From positions 1-10,662 of the forward strand of contig CAIVQI010000258.1 in the NCBI GenBank assembly GCA_903908015.1: a DNA stretch of 10,662 nucleotides, given 5' to 3'. Within the stretch, counting starts at the first letter, position 1. Each line of letters opens with the position of its first letter. A program made the position numbers and the translations under genes. Shown here in pieces: positions 1 to 8,218 of this stretch. Under the pieces are notes generated by a model. The model was not told the DNA's origin. It did not search any database and saw nothing but the letters and a program-made list of their open reading frames with translations. Source of the stretch: an uncultured Bacteroidota bacterium. GTDB lineage: Bacteria; Bacteroidota; Bacteroidia; UBA7662.

Positions 1-134
1 GGGCGCATGGGTGCGTGCTGATGGCCCTGTAGTTGCTCCCGACAAGTAGTTTTCGCATCAGGCCTTTACGAGAGGCCTGCTGGCGATGATCCTGGTTGTA
101 GAATTATACTCTAGCGTATTACATCAATTCGTGG
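1..134. other. Left-edge stretch with no assignable gene
   Basis: No recognisable gene is seen here. On the plus strand a short open stretch from the left edge ends at a TAG at 47-49 (last residues APDK) and could be the tail of a gene lying outside the window. On the minus strand an ATG at 58-56 opens a frame that runs off the left edge (MRKLLVGS...), so a leftward gene start is equally possible. Neither fragment is long enough to assign a family. The only structured element is the hairpin at 59-79. Confidence 0.4.
59..79. repeat. 7-bp stem inverted repeat, possible factor-independent hairpin
   Basis: CAGGCCT (59-65) and AGGCCTG (73-79) are perfect inverted copies around a 7-nt loop. The hairpin sits 10 bp after the TAG at 47-49, which would suit the 3' end of a rightward gene outside the window. 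There is no T-run after it on either strand, so it is not a classical intrinsic terminator. It could also be an operator or a chance palindrome. Confidence 0.4.
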
Positions 135-142
135 TATTTTTG
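135..142 (+). promoter_or_regulatory. Bacteroidota -7 promoter box (TATTTTTG)
   Basis: TATTTTTG matches exactly the TAnnTTTG -7 element used by the primary sigma factor of Bacteroidota. It lies 44 bp before the ATG of the persulfide dioxygenase gene, which predicts transcription starting near 147-150 and a leader of under 40 nt. No TTTG -33 element is visible at the usual spacing, so the promoter may be weak or activator-dependent. Confidence 0.6.
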
Positions 143-156
143 GGTTATTCACCTAA

Positions 157-169
157 TTATGAATCATAA
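157..169. promoter_or_regulatory. 13-bp perfect palindrome in the leader, candidate operator
   Basis: TTATGA, A, TCATAA is a perfect inverted repeat with one central base. It lies about 15 bp after the -7 box and 17 bp before the ATG at 187, a place where a bound repressor would block transcription. A looser pair, GTTAT (144-148) and ATAAC (166-170), overlaps it. No regulator gene is seen nearby, so the binding protein is unknown. The match could be chance in an AT-rich leader. Confidence 0.35.
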
Positions 170-186
170 CAACTAATCACAAAAAC

Positions 187-1596
187 ATGCTGGTTGAGCA
201 AATTTATACGGGATGCCTGTCACAGGGCGCCTATTATATCGAGTCGAATGGAGAGGCTGTAGTGATCGACCCACTGCGGGAATCCGAGCCCTACATCAGC
301 AGAGCCGCTAAGGGTAATGCAAAAATTAAATATGTTCTGGAAACACACTTTCATGCCGACTTTGTGTCGGGCCACATCGATCTGGCCCGGGCAACAGGTG
401 CACAAATTGTATTTGGTCCGGCGGCAAGCACCCAATTCGAGGCGCACATCGCCAAAGATGGAGAACGACTGAAGGTAGGTGCCCTTGAAATTGAAGTCCT
501 GCATACTCCTGGTCACACGCCGGAGAGCACCACCTACCTGCTGCGCGATTCAGATGGACGCGACTATGCGATTTTCACTGGAGACACCCTCTTTATTGGT
601 GACGTAGGACGGCCCGATTTGGCGGCCGGATCTTCACTGACCACCCACGATATGGCAGGCATGCTTTATGACTCCTTGCGTAATAAGATTTTGCCCCTGC
701 CCGATTCTGTGCTGGTCTATCCAGCACACGGAGCGGGCTCAGCCTGTGGGAAAAACATGAGTAAAGAGACTTTCGACACACTGGGTCATCAAAAGCAAGT
801 CAATTACGCGCTGCGGTCTGATTTGAGTAAAGAAGACTTTATTCAGGAGCTTACCCACGGAATTCCTGCACCCCCGTCCTATTTTCCACTGAATGTGCGC
901 CTCAACAAAGATGGATATGCCGCGCTGAACGAGGTTCTCGAGCGCGGCACGCGCAAACTCAACCCATCAACTTTTCAATTGATTGCCGAAGAAGAGAATA
1001 TTCTCATACTGGACACCCGAAAACCTGAGGTTTTTGCGGCCGGACACATTCCAGGCAGCATCAATATTGGAATTGATGGTGGGTTCGCCCCATGGGTGGG
1101 CACCCTCATTCCCGATATCGAACAGAAATTGCTGCTTGTCACCGATCCTGGACGTGAACATGAAGTGGTGACCCGACTGGCCCGTGTGGGCTACGACCAT
1201 GCCTTGGGCTACCTCGATGGCGGGTGGGAGGCCTGGGTCGCTGCTGGTCACGATATCGCCAGGATTCCAAGCATTTCGGCAGATGAATTCGCCCGCATGA
1301 GCGCAGAAAACCCCTCCTATGAAATACTTGATGTGCGCAAGCCAGGAGAATACAAAAGCGAACACCTGGCCGATGCACATTTGCTGACTCTGGATCACCT
1401 CAACGAAAATCTCCATCTGGTGAACCCCAATCGCGATTATTTTGTGCATTGTGCCGGGGGGTATCGTTCAATGATTTTTGCCTCGATCATGGCTGCGCGA
1501 GGCTTCCACAGAATCATCAATATTGAGGGAGGAATGGCCGCCATACGTAAATCTGGTCATTTTCCGTTGGTTACCTCTGCCTGTTCCGTTTCTTAA
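187..1596 (+). CDS. Persulfide dioxygenase-rhodanese fusion, CstB-like (469 aa)
   Basis: The protein probably oxidises glutathione or small-thiol persulfide to sulfite and passes sulfur to thiosulfate in sulfide detoxification, in the cytoplasm. Residues 1-250 form a metallo-beta-lactamase fold of the ETHE1/persulfide dioxygenase type: THFHADFVSGH (53-63), HTPGH (106-110), TGDTLFIGDVGRPDL (131-145) and YPAHGAGSACG (178-188). H54, H110 and D133 fit the two-His-one-Asp mononuclear iron site. A first rhodanese domain (about 263-356) has D320 where the catalytic Cys should be, so it is a pseudo-rhodanese. The second (about 363-460) keeps the loop HCAGGYRS with Cys422. This MBL, dead rhodanese, active rhodanese order and the length match staphylococcal CstB; Cys187 may match its second functional Cys. 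The ATG at 187 fits the family N-terminus; there is no Shine-Dalgarno. A sulfide quinone reductase or sulfur regulator is not seen in the window. The family is certain; the exact thiol substrate is inferred. Confidence 0.9.
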   Translation: MLVEQIYTGCLSQGAYYIESNGEAVVIDPLRESEPYISRAAKGNAKIKYVLETHFHADFVSGHIDLARATGAQIVFGPAASTQFEAHIAKDGERLKVGALEIEVLHTPGHTPESTTYLLRDSDGRDYAIFTGDTLFIGDVGRPDLAAGSSLTTHDMAGMLYDSLRNKILPLPDSVLVYPAHGAGSACGKNMSKETFDTLGHQKQVNYALRSDLSKEDFIQELTHGIPAPPSYFPLNVRLNKDGYAALNEVLERGTRKLNPSTFQLIAEEENILILDTRKPEVFAAGHIPGSINIGIDGGFAPWVGTLIPDIEQKLLLVTDPGREHEVVTRLARVGYDHALGYLDGGWEAWVAAGHDIARIPSISADEFARMSAENPSYEILDVRKPGEYKSEHLADAHLLTLDHLNENLHLVNPNRDYFVHCAGGYRSMIFASIMAARGFHRIINIEGGMAAIRKSGHFPLVTSACSVS

Positions 1597-1647
1597 ATTG
1601 AATTTCATTGCGTCGAGGGAATGCAGGCCATTTAAGCACATCACCCT

Positions 1648-2460
1648 GTGTTTGAGGCCGCTTGTTTAGCGGTCCGTGAGTCACTCTACGGAATATTATG
1701 CCAAACCGATGTTGGCGGAAAGCCTGTCAGCTTCGGAAGTGGTACCGGATTTTTGATTGCGCCGAATCTCTGCCTGACAGCCGCGCATGTGTTGCACCAG
1801 GATGGTCAAAAAACTGCCCCAATCCACAACCGTATACAGGTAATCAGGGCACCTGAAGTGGGAAAAGCTATGCACATGGCGCAACTGCTGGGGCTCGATG
1901 ATGCACTCGACCTGGCACTTTTACGATTGGAACAACCTAGCCTTCAAAATCGCCCAACACGCCTACCTATTCAACAGGATCCCTCCAAAATCGACCCCAC
2001 CATTGGCTCTTCCCAAGGTGAAAACCCGGCACCACAACAAGTTCCCTTTCTGCCCTTGCACACTGAGGTACCCTTACCTGGGACGCCATGCGGCTCATTG
2101 GGTTATCCCCTGAGCACAGTCGGCATGAAAGAGCAACAGGTGGCCTTTACGCTCATCGAGCGGTTCCAAGGGTCCTATATTTCTTCGAGGCGATTAGAAT
2201 TATTAAGCGACGGGCGAACGGCCAGCATTGTGGAGACTGATGCATTGATGTATGGCGGATCAAGCGGATGCCCGGGATTTACCACCGACGGACGGGTATG
2301 GGGACTACACTTCGCCACCATCACCGAACAAGCCCGTGCAATTCAAGTCCAAAACACCCCACATCACAACACCACCGCCAGGCTGGCCATATCCCTATGG
2401 GTTTCATCAACCGAGATACGCTCATTTGTTGCACGCTGTGGCGTAGAGATCCCCACTTAG
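1648..2460 (+). CDS. Trypsin-like (S1/chymotrypsin-fold) serine protease, no visible signal peptide (270 aa)
   Basis: This is a serine endopeptidase of the chymotrypsin fold. The triad is readable: His47 in LTAAHVLH, Asp88 in ALDLALL and Ser206 in GGSSGCPGF, with GSGTGFLI (30-37) as the usual strand before the His. The nucleophile motif is G-S-S-G-C-P rather than G-D-S-G-G-P, a variation also found in V8-like and cytosolic bacterial members. No PDZ domain follows, so it is not DegP/HtrA-like. No signal peptide, lipobox or membrane segment is visible, so the protein appears cytoplasmic. The frame is closed by a TAA at 1633-1635 and the first usable start is GTG at 1648; no ATG occurs before the catalytic His, and no Shine-Dalgarno is present. 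It begins 51 bp after the persulfide dioxygenase stop with no terminator between, so the two are probably co-transcribed. Its substrate is unknown. The gene converges on the FKBP gene with an 8-bp gap. Confidence 0.82.
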   Translation: MFEAACLAVRESLYGILCQTDVGGKPVSFGSGTGFLIAPNLCLTAAHVLHQDGQKTAPIHNRIQVIRAPEVGKAMHMAQLLGLDDALDLALLRLEQPSLQNRPTRLPIQQDPSKIDPTIGSSQGENPAPQQVPFLPLHTEVPLPGTPCGSLGYPLSTVGMKEQQVAFTLIERFQGSYISSRRLELLSDGRTASIVETDALMYGGSSGCPGFTTDGRVWGLHFATITEQARAIQVQNTPHHNTTARLAISLWVSSTEIRSFVARCGVEIPT

Positions 2461-2468
2461 CGGCTACT

Positions 2469-3302
2469 TTATTTCACCTCTACCACTTCAACATCATACA
2501 CAACAGTGCTGAATGGGGGTACAAGTCCCGCATAGTTGCCCTTTTCAGCGAATGCAAGGTAAGATGGGATTACGAGCCGGGCTTGATCGCCCTGCCTCAG
2601 TAGCCCGACCCCTTCTTCTAATCCATCGATCAACTTGGTAGACCCCTTGATGAAAACAAAAGGGTCGTTTCGCTTACGGGTATTGTCGAATTCGGTGCCA
2701 TCAACCAAAGTCGCCACATAATGCAGCGTAACTGTAGCGCCGTCGCGAACAACATCCCCACGGCCTTTACCCTGACCAATCACGTATAAGCCGGACGGAC
2801 GGGGCGGGTCGACAATCGACTGATTTCGAAGGTACATCTGCAGGTCCCGTTCCTCATTGCGCACGTCCTGAACCACCAATTCAAAGCGTAATTCATCCCC
2901 CGACCTAATTCCCTTCGGGAGGGGTTGTCGAAACATGCGGTTGAAAACAGAATCAGCGGACAAAAAGAAGGTAGCGGTATCACCTATGCTCAGTAACCTA
3001 AGCCCCTCTTCTAAGCCACCTCCAAACGATGGATTGGTGCATTGTATATATACCGGTCTACGGTTGAGGCGCGAATCGAAGAGCACTGTATCAGCTGTAC
3101 TGTATTTCAACTGCAACACCAGAACATCCCCCAATTCTGCCGGCGTACCAGGCTCGTCGTGGTGCATGATATAGGCAAGTCCCCCCGCCGTCTTCAAACG
3201 ATTACCGTCTGATTTCCTTTCTCCCGTTGGCATACACCCCAACAAAAGAAACAGTTCTGCTGCCAGTAAAACAGTAGAAATTGGCAAGGAGAAGCGACGC
3301 AT
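2469..3302 (-). CDS. FKBP-type peptidyl-prolyl isomerase lipoprotein, GldI-like (277 aa)
   Basis: This is probably an envelope lipoprotein that catalyses proline isomerisation or acts as a chaperone. The start at 3302 gives a compact signal peptide: MRRF, a hydrophobic stretch, then the lipobox LLGC with Cys23. Two FKBP-like domains follow. Domain 1 (about 55-147) keeps LFDS and GGLEEGLRLLSIGD but has a long insertion and few catalytic residues. Domain 2 (about 185-277) is canonical: Y195, F205, D206, F215, the LIDGLEEG core and Y269 correspond to FKBP12 pocket residues, with Phe251 where Tyr82 is expected. GldI, a gliding-motility FKBP lipoprotein of Bacteroidota, is to my recollection often beside a DHH phosphoesterase gene, as here, so GldI is the best guess. 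The gene follows nrnA by 19 bp, so they likely share an mRNA. An alternative ATG at 3329 overlaps the nrnA stop (ATGACTAG) and could allow translational coupling; it lengthens the n-region by nine residues. Confidence 0.85.
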   Translation of the reverse strand: MRRFSLPISTVLLAAELFLLLGCMPTGERKSDGNRLKTAGGLAYIMHHDEPGTPAELGDVLVLQLKYSTADTVLFDSRLNRRPVYIQCTNPSFGGGLEEGLRLLSIGDTATFFLSADSVFNRMFRQPLPKGIRSGDELRFELVVQDVRNEERDLQMYLRNQSIVDPPRPSGLYVIGQGKGRGDVVRDGATVTLHYVATLVDGTEFDNTRKRNDPFVFIKGSTKLIDGLEEGVGLLRQGDQARLVIPSYLAFAEKGNYAGLVPPFSTVVYDVEVVEVK

Positions 3303-3321
3303 GGATTTTACAAAACAAGGT

Positions 3322-4392
3322 CTAGTCATGTTCAGGCAGTGGGGGCGGCATATGTTCACCCCAAGTGTTCACAAATGCCGGCAGGACTTCGAGAAAACGC
3401 GCTTCGGTGCGCTCCAGCGAATCTGTACTTTGTCCACCTGCAGCGTTGTAATGCCCCCCGCCATCAAACCATTGACGCGCAAATTCGTGAACGGGTACCG
3501 CGCCGCGCGAACGGAAGGACATTTTTACCCGTTCATTTCGGTCGATGATCAGGACCGCCATCCGGACCCCTTCAATATTCAGGGCGTAATGAACCAGTCC
3601 CTCTGTATCGCCTGTTTGTAAACCGAATCGCTTGACCTCCTCCGCCGTAATCGCAAAATAAGCTACAGCATATTCCGGTAGCAGGCGTAACTTTTCTGAA
3701 AAGCAATAGCCCAAAAAGCGCAGCACATGCACCCCCATCTGATCATAAACCTGACTGTGGACCTTGTAATGATCCGCGCCACGCTCCATTAAATCCGCGA
3801 TCATCCGGTGAACTGCTGGGGTGGTCGACGGGAATTTGAAGCTTCCGGTGTCTGTCATCGTGCCACAATACAGACACTCGGCAACCTCAGCATCGATATG
3901 GGCCGACCAGCCAACTTCCAGGGCCAGACGGTATATCAATTCGCAGGTCGAAGAGGCCGATACATCATGGTAGCGGTAGGTATCGAACGCAGATGGGTGG
4001 GTATGGTGGTCGATCATCACCATGGGGCATTCTAAGGTTTTTACCACCTCACCCATGCGATAAATCCGGCCTAAATCGTTGAAGTCGAGGCAAAACAACA
4101 AATCTGCCTCGCTGAGCGCCTGTTTCGCGACTGAGGCAGCCGATTCAAAATCAATGATATCCGAAGCGCCAGGAAGCCAATTCAAAAACGACGGCCAGTC
4201 GCACGGACTCACCACAGTGGCCTGGTGGCCCATTTTGTTCAACATCCTGCACAGCGCAAGCGAGGAGCCTAAGGCGTCGCCGTCTGGCTTATGGTGTGTG
4301 GTGATGGCCAGCCTGCGGGGCTGCGCAAGGAAGGAGATGAGCTCATGTAATCGACGGGCATCCACAATGCAAATGTACGCGTACAACCGCAT
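3322..4392 (-). CDS. DHH/DHHA1 phosphoesterase, NrnA-like oligoribonuclease/pAp phosphatase (356 aa)
   Basis: Members of this family degrade 2-5 nt RNA (nanoRNA) and often dephosphorylate pAp, in the cytoplasm, using manganese. The DHH domain holds the metal-binding motifs in order: HHKPDGDALGSS (33-44), LDFND (102-106) and IDHHTH (127-132). The DHHA1 substrate-binding domain is marked by FDGGGHYNAAGG, with the GGGH motif at 311-314. Length is close to the usual 310-350 residues. The ATG at 4392 gives a short lead of about 20 residues before the conserved ELISFL helix; a GTG at residue 10 would fit the family start even more closely, and an ATG further upstream at 4476 would overlap the divergent nuclease gene and its signal peptide, so it is rejected. 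The gene is first in a two-gene unit with the FKBP lipoprotein downstream. A motif AAGATTTG, one base from the TAnnTTTG consensus, lies directly before ATG 4392, which would suit the GTG start or a leaderless message. Confidence 0.88.
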   Translation of the reverse strand: MRLYAYICIVDARRLHELISFLAQPRRLAITTHHKPDGDALGSSLALCRMLNKMGHQATVVSPCDWPSFLNWLPGASDIIDFESAASVAKQALSEADLLFCLDFNDLGRIYRMGEVVKTLECPMVMIDHHTHPSAFDTYRYHDVSASSTCELIYRLALEVGWSAHIDAEVAECLYCGTMTDTGSFKFPSTTPAVHRMIADLMERGADHYKVHSQVYDQMGVHVLRFLGYCFSEKLRLLPEYAVAYFAITAEEVKRFGLQTGDTEGLVHYALNIEGVRMAVLIIDRNERVKMSFRSRGAVPVHEFARQWFDGGGHYNAAGGQSTDSLERTEARFLEVLPAFVNTWGEHMPPPLPEHD

Positions 4393-4417
4393 TTCAAATC
4401 TTCGTATTTTGCCAGTG
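4393..4417. promoter_or_regulatory. 25-bp divergent intergenic gap
   Basis: The start codons of the leftward DHH gene and the rightward nuclease gene are only 25 bp apart. The gap holds TATTTTG (4405-4411, plus strand) and AAGATTTG (4403-4396 on the minus strand), each one base off the Bacteroidota -7 element. Placed this close to the starts they would give leaderless or nearly leaderless messages; otherwise the promoters lie inside the opposite genes. Evidence is positional only. Confidence 0.3.
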
Positions 4418-7400
4418 ATGTATTTTCGACTCATATTATTTTGGCTCATCGGGTTCGCTTTTGTTGTTCCCTTCAATGGTTCCGCGCAACAGTTGCTTGC
4501 CCTCTACGATTTGGAGGATCGCAATACAGCGCTCATGTTCGATAGTACACTGTCGACCGACCCCCTCCAACTCAGTTCGGGCAGCATCCTCTACCAAAAT
4601 GGCAGCGATGGTGGCGGTCTGCGCATTGGATATGCTTCATCGTGGAACACCGGTGCCTTCAGCAACAATGGCAAGTTTATTCAATGGGTCATTCGTGCCA
4701 CAGGTGGACGGCAAATCAACCTTACCCAACTCAGCCTTCGGTTGGGACGCACGAGTACGGGCCCCACCCAATTCACCCTTCAAAGCAGTACAGATAGTTT
4801 TTTGAGTCAGACTACAACCCTTGTATCAGGTGGCGGCATCAACGCGACCGACGTCAATACACTTGACTCCATCGTTGTGGGTCAAAATTTGCCCTCAGGA
4901 GGCGTAACCGTACTTTATTTTCGGCTTTGGGGGCACCAAGCGAGCGGTACGGGCAACCTGAGGTTCAACAACATCCGGGTGTTTGGCAGTGTCAGTGGCG
5001 GGGGTACAGGGGGCGGCACTGGCGGAGGCGGAGGTACAGGGGGCGGTACTGGCGGGGGCGGAGGCGGAGGCGGAGGCGTGCCTGCCTATGGCAACCTCAG
5101 TGTTACAGGCATCCGCACCCGCATCAACCAATATACATTTCAGCCCACCAACGAACTACAGCGCGACAGTTTGTTGCTGTGGGTCATCAACGATGGCCCG
5201 AACGCACACATAGTTCGCGCAAGAGCCTATGCGCCCCCCCTAAACCAAGCATTCAGCACGCCTGATAGTCAGTTTACCATCGCTGCGGGCGATAGTTTCC
5301 GTATTCGGGTCTATTTCAAACCCATACACAACACCGAACAAACAGGCACTCTCCTGCTACTACCCGACGGTGGTAGCGGTCCACTTGCCGTGCAACTAAA
5401 CGGGCAAGGCCTGTATAGTATAACATATTACAATTCGACCCAAAACCTACAAGGAACGGCGCTCGTAACAGCCCTGCAGCAGAGAATTTCATCGCCCTAC
5501 ACCAGTTTGGGCTACAGCGGCACAAACAACGCGCGGCTGCGCATGTTCGGGAACATCGACAATTGGAAGCTCAATGGACGAGAACCAGGGCATGCAAACC
5601 CCTACAAAAACGAATGCATATACACTGGCCGGACGATCTCATACACTTCCACCGCATTCAACACCACTACCCTCAATAACGCCCCCTACGAAATGAATAC
5701 CGAGCACACCTGGCCACAAAGCTTTGGCGCCTCGGCCGAACCCATGCAAAGCGACCTTCATCACATTTTTATAGCTGATGCCAGCACCAACTCGGCCCGG
5801 GGAAACAAGCCCCTCGATTGGGTGATGAACCCCACACTGACCTACCTCGGCGGGTCAAAAGCCAACAGCACCACCTTCGAACCCCGCAACGAACACAAAG
5901 CAGCGGCTGCGGCGGCCATGCTCTACTTTAGGTTGCGCTACGGCAACACCTCTGGCGTCGACCTCAGCTATATGACCCCCAACATGGAGCAAACCTACCG
6001 ACAGTGGCTGAATCAATATCCCCCCAGCACGATTCTTCGACAACGGAATGCAGACGTGGCCAGCTATCAACAAAACCGAAACCCCTTTATCGATTACCCC
6101 GCATTTCTCGATCGCATTGGCGGTAGCCTGTCCAACCCCACTTCACCCAGTGCGCAGGCCTACTATGTGCCCGACACCGTGCGGGCGGGACAAACATCCC
6201 CGGGTGAGCGGCGACAATTGCGCATTCCTGTCGTGAACCTGGGCACATCCCCCATCAACCTCAGCAACATTCAGGCGACAGGTGGGGCTCTATATACTGG
6301 TTCTACTACCGCCACTATTGCACCAGGCAGCAGTATTGACCTCCTTTTGGAGCTCCAATGGAGTACCGAAGGAACCCGAAGTGGCACCCTCACCGCTCAA
6401 ACCGGGTTGAGCGGCTCGCAAGCCACACTCAACACTGTATGGACTGCCCAGGTGGTGCAGAATCGCTTCCAAGGACAGGGCCTTTGGAACGACCCCTCTC
6501 TCTGGAGCCTGGGTTATGTGCCCCGTTTAGAGGACCGACCCCTCATCGCCTCGGGAGAAGCCCGTGTAGGTGGATGGTGGCCACAATCCGGCCTCACCAT
6601 TTCCCCCGGCGCTACCCTGAAGCTTGACAGTGGGGCCATAGCCGCCCCAGGTCAATGGCACAATGACGGTTTGGTGCTGATGACCGATGGCAGTCGCTTC
6701 ATTCCAACCGACACAGTGTTGGTAACGGGCAGCGGCCATTTTCGTGTTGTTCGTCAGGGCCACACGCAACCAGGCATGCTGAACCTATGGTCGACCCCCG
6801 TTGCGGGTGCCGACCTCCTTCAAAGTTTCCCCAATGCCCGACCATCAGGCATACGCAACTACCATGGGGGCAGCTATGGTCACTCGGGATGGAATCCTGT
6901 TCCGGCCACAGGAACCATGATTGGCGGTCACGGCTATGCCGTAGAAGCTGGTGCTACAGCCACATTCACCGGCATGCCCCATCAAGGCCCGATAGCGGTG
7001 ACTGTAGCCAGTCCACTCGGATACTACCTCTTGGGGAATCCCTATCCAGCACCCATTTCGGCTGATTCATTCCTTAATGCCAACGGATCCGCTGGAAGTG
7101 GCGTGTTAGGAAGCGCTATTTACATATGGGACCAGCAGACCTCGGCCTTACAAACCCATCTTTCCGGCACCGATTATGCTATTTGGGCTGGTGGAACGGG
7201 CGTTGCAGGCAGTGGATCCAATGGAGGAGCTGGAGCATCCATTCCCGACGGCACCCTTGGAATCGGGCAAGGATTTTTTGTGCCGGGAGGCAGCCAAACC
7301 GGACAAGCATGGTTTCGGCCCTCCATGCGACTCACCACCGCGGGTGGGGGAGCCCTGTTGCGCTCGGCTTCGGGAGGTGATCACAGTTCAATAGGTCAAC

Positions 7401-8173
7401 AGACAACAGATTCTATTGGTCGCTTGTGGATTGGCATTCGTGATGCCGACACCACCTTGCCTTATCGGGCGTTCGGCCAAACAGCTGTTGTGCTTCGCAA
7501 CGATGCCAGTGAATCGTTCGACCCCCACTTTGATGCTCCGCGATGGGGTATGCAAGCCCCATTGTCGGTTTGGACTTACGGGGCGCAACAATCATTGGCC
7601 ATTCAAGCGATCGGTTGGCCCAGTGGTGGTTCTCATATATGCCTCCCTCTGGGGGTTCACAACCAACAAGCGGGATCGGTCGTATTTGGAATAGATTCCC
7701 TTCATAACCTGCCCGTATCAACAACAGGGGGATTGCATTCAGGTGCACCCTCGACCACCACTGCGGGCCCAACAGGAAGCACTTTCGGGGTTTGGCTCGA
7801 AGACCGGCTAGACGGTCAGTGGCACGACCTCTTGCTGGCACCAGCACGTTGTCACATTTCCTCACCCGGTGTTCATCAGCGGTTTTTCTTGCATTTGGGT
7901 GATCTTAATCGTTTGAGTAGCGCTTCCGTCGAATTGGGTGAAACGGGCCGTCCCTTTTTGCTGTATTCCAATGATGGCGTCCGCGTGATGGGCCTTCAGC
8001 CGGGCGCCGAAGTACAGATCTACGATGTAAAAGGCGCGCTGCTGACCAGACTACACCCCTTGGTCGACGGGGCGTGGCCAATCCCCTCTGAGTACTTACA
8101 TCAAGGAGCGCTCATTCTTAGAATCAGACAGTCGAAGCAGATCCACTACCTGAAAATCGGTCGCACCGGGTAA
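4418..8173 (+). CDS. T9SS-exported modular endonuclease I (1251 aa)
   Basis: This is a secreted or surface-attached nuclease of the endonuclease I family (EndA/Vvn type), which cuts DNA and often RNA outside the cytoplasm using one metal ion. The ATG at 4418 opens a clear signal peptide, MYFRLILFWLIGFAFVV then NGSA-QQ, cleaved near residue 24. Modules in order: a beta-sandwich-like region (about 25-190), a Gly/Thr linker (194-220), an Ig/ASH-like domain (about 221-332), the nuclease (about 333-568), a second Ig/ASH-like domain (about 570-680), a long beta-rich surface region (about 681-1170, opening with the WNDPSLW...VP motif common in Bacteroidota adhesin-like proteins) and a C-terminal sorting-like domain (about 1170-1251) with VQIYDVKGALL and a final HYLKIGRTG. 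The nuclease keeps EHTWPQS (429-435, catalytic His430), SDLHH (445-449) and EPRNEHK (488-494). The frame is open back to 4079, but that part is antisense to the DHH gene. Domain boundaries are estimates by eye; the sorting domain is somewhat divergent. Confidence 0.88.
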   Translation: MYFRLILFWLIGFAFVVPFNGSAQQLLALYDLEDRNTALMFDSTLSTDPLQLSSGSILYQNGSDGGGLRIGYASSWNTGAFSNNGKFIQWVIRATGGRQINLTQLSLRLGRTSTGPTQFTLQSSTDSFLSQTTTLVSGGGINATDVNTLDSIVVGQNLPSGGVTVLYFRLWGHQASGTGNLRFNNIRVFGSVSGGGTGGGTGGGGGTGGGTGGGGGGGGGVPAYGNLSVTGIRTRINQYTFQPTNELQRDSLLLWVINDGPNAHIVRARAYAPPLNQAFSTPDSQFTIAAGDSFRIRVYFKPIHNTEQTGTLLLLPDGGSGPLAVQLNGQGLYSITYYNSTQNLQGTALVTALQQRISSPYTSLGYSGTNNARLRMFGNIDNWKLNGREPGHANPYKNECIYTGRTISYTSTAFNTTTLNNAPYEMNTEHTWPQSFGASAEPMQSDLHHIFIADASTNSARGNKPLDWVMNPTLTYLGGSKANSTTFEPRNEHKAAAAAAMLYFRLRYGNTSGVDLSYMTPNMEQTYRQWLNQYPPSTILRQRNADVASYQQNRNPFIDYPAFLDRIGGSLSNPTSPSAQAYYVPDTVRAGQTSPGERRQLRIPVVNLGTSPINLSNIQATGGALYTGSTTATIAPGSSIDLLLELQWSTEGTRSGTLTAQTGLSGSQATLNTVWTAQVVQNRFQGQGLWNDPSLWSLGYVPRLEDRPLIASGEARVGGWWPQSGLTISPGATLKLDSGAIAAPGQWHNDGLVLMTDGSRFIPTDTVLVTGSGHFRVVRQGHTQPGMLNLWSTPVAGADLLQSFPNARPSGIRNYHGGSYGHSGWNPVPATGTMIGGHGYAVEAGATATFTGMPHQGPIAVTVASPLGYYLLGNPYPAPISADSFLNANGSAGSGVLGSAIYIWDQQTSALQTHLSGTDYAIWAGGTGVAGSGSNGGAGASIPDGTLGIGQGFFVPGGSQTGQAWFRPSMRLTTAGGGALLRSASGGDHSSIGQQTTDSIGRLWIGIRDADTTLPYRAFGQTAVVLRNDASESFDPHFDAPRWGMQAPLSVWTYGAQQSLAIQAIGWPSGGSHICLPLGVHNQQAGSVVFGIDSLHNLPVSTTGGLHSGAPSTTTAGPTGSTFGVWLEDRLDGQWHDLLLAPARCHISSPGVHQRFFLHLGDLNRLSSASVELGETGRPFLLYSNDGVRVMGLQPGAEVQIYDVKGALLTRLHPLVDGAWPIPSEYLHQGALILRIRQSKQIHYLKIGRTG
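4997..5077 (+). repeat. Gly/Thr-coding tandem repeat (two 30-bp units plus GGCGGA runs)
   Basis: Within the nuclease gene two 30-bp units, 5003-5032 and 5033-5062, differ at only two bases (C/T at 5017/5047 and A/G at 5026/5056). They are followed by further GGCGGA hexamers to 5077. The tract encodes 27 residues (194-220), all Gly except three-to-four Thr, forming a flexible linker between the N-terminal sandwich and the first Ig-like domain. Both units keep the 3-bp frame, so slippage would change linker length without breaking the protein. Confidence 0.85.
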
Positions 8174-8190
8174 AACCAAACGCAGACATC

Positions 8191-8213
8191 ATTGTTGTCA
8201 TTAGGTTAACAAT
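8191..8213. promoter_or_regulatory. Inverted repeat ATTGTT-N11-AACAAT before the RIC gene
   Basis: A perfect 6-bp inverted repeat with an 11-bp spacer ends 5 bp before the ATG at 8219, in the 45-bp gap after the nuclease stop. No TAnnTTTG box is present here. The arms could bind a regulator, or form a hairpin near the ribosome site, but the spacing does not match the CRP/FNR pattern and 6-bp arms can occur by chance. Confidence 0.25.
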
Positions 8214-8218
8214 ACCCA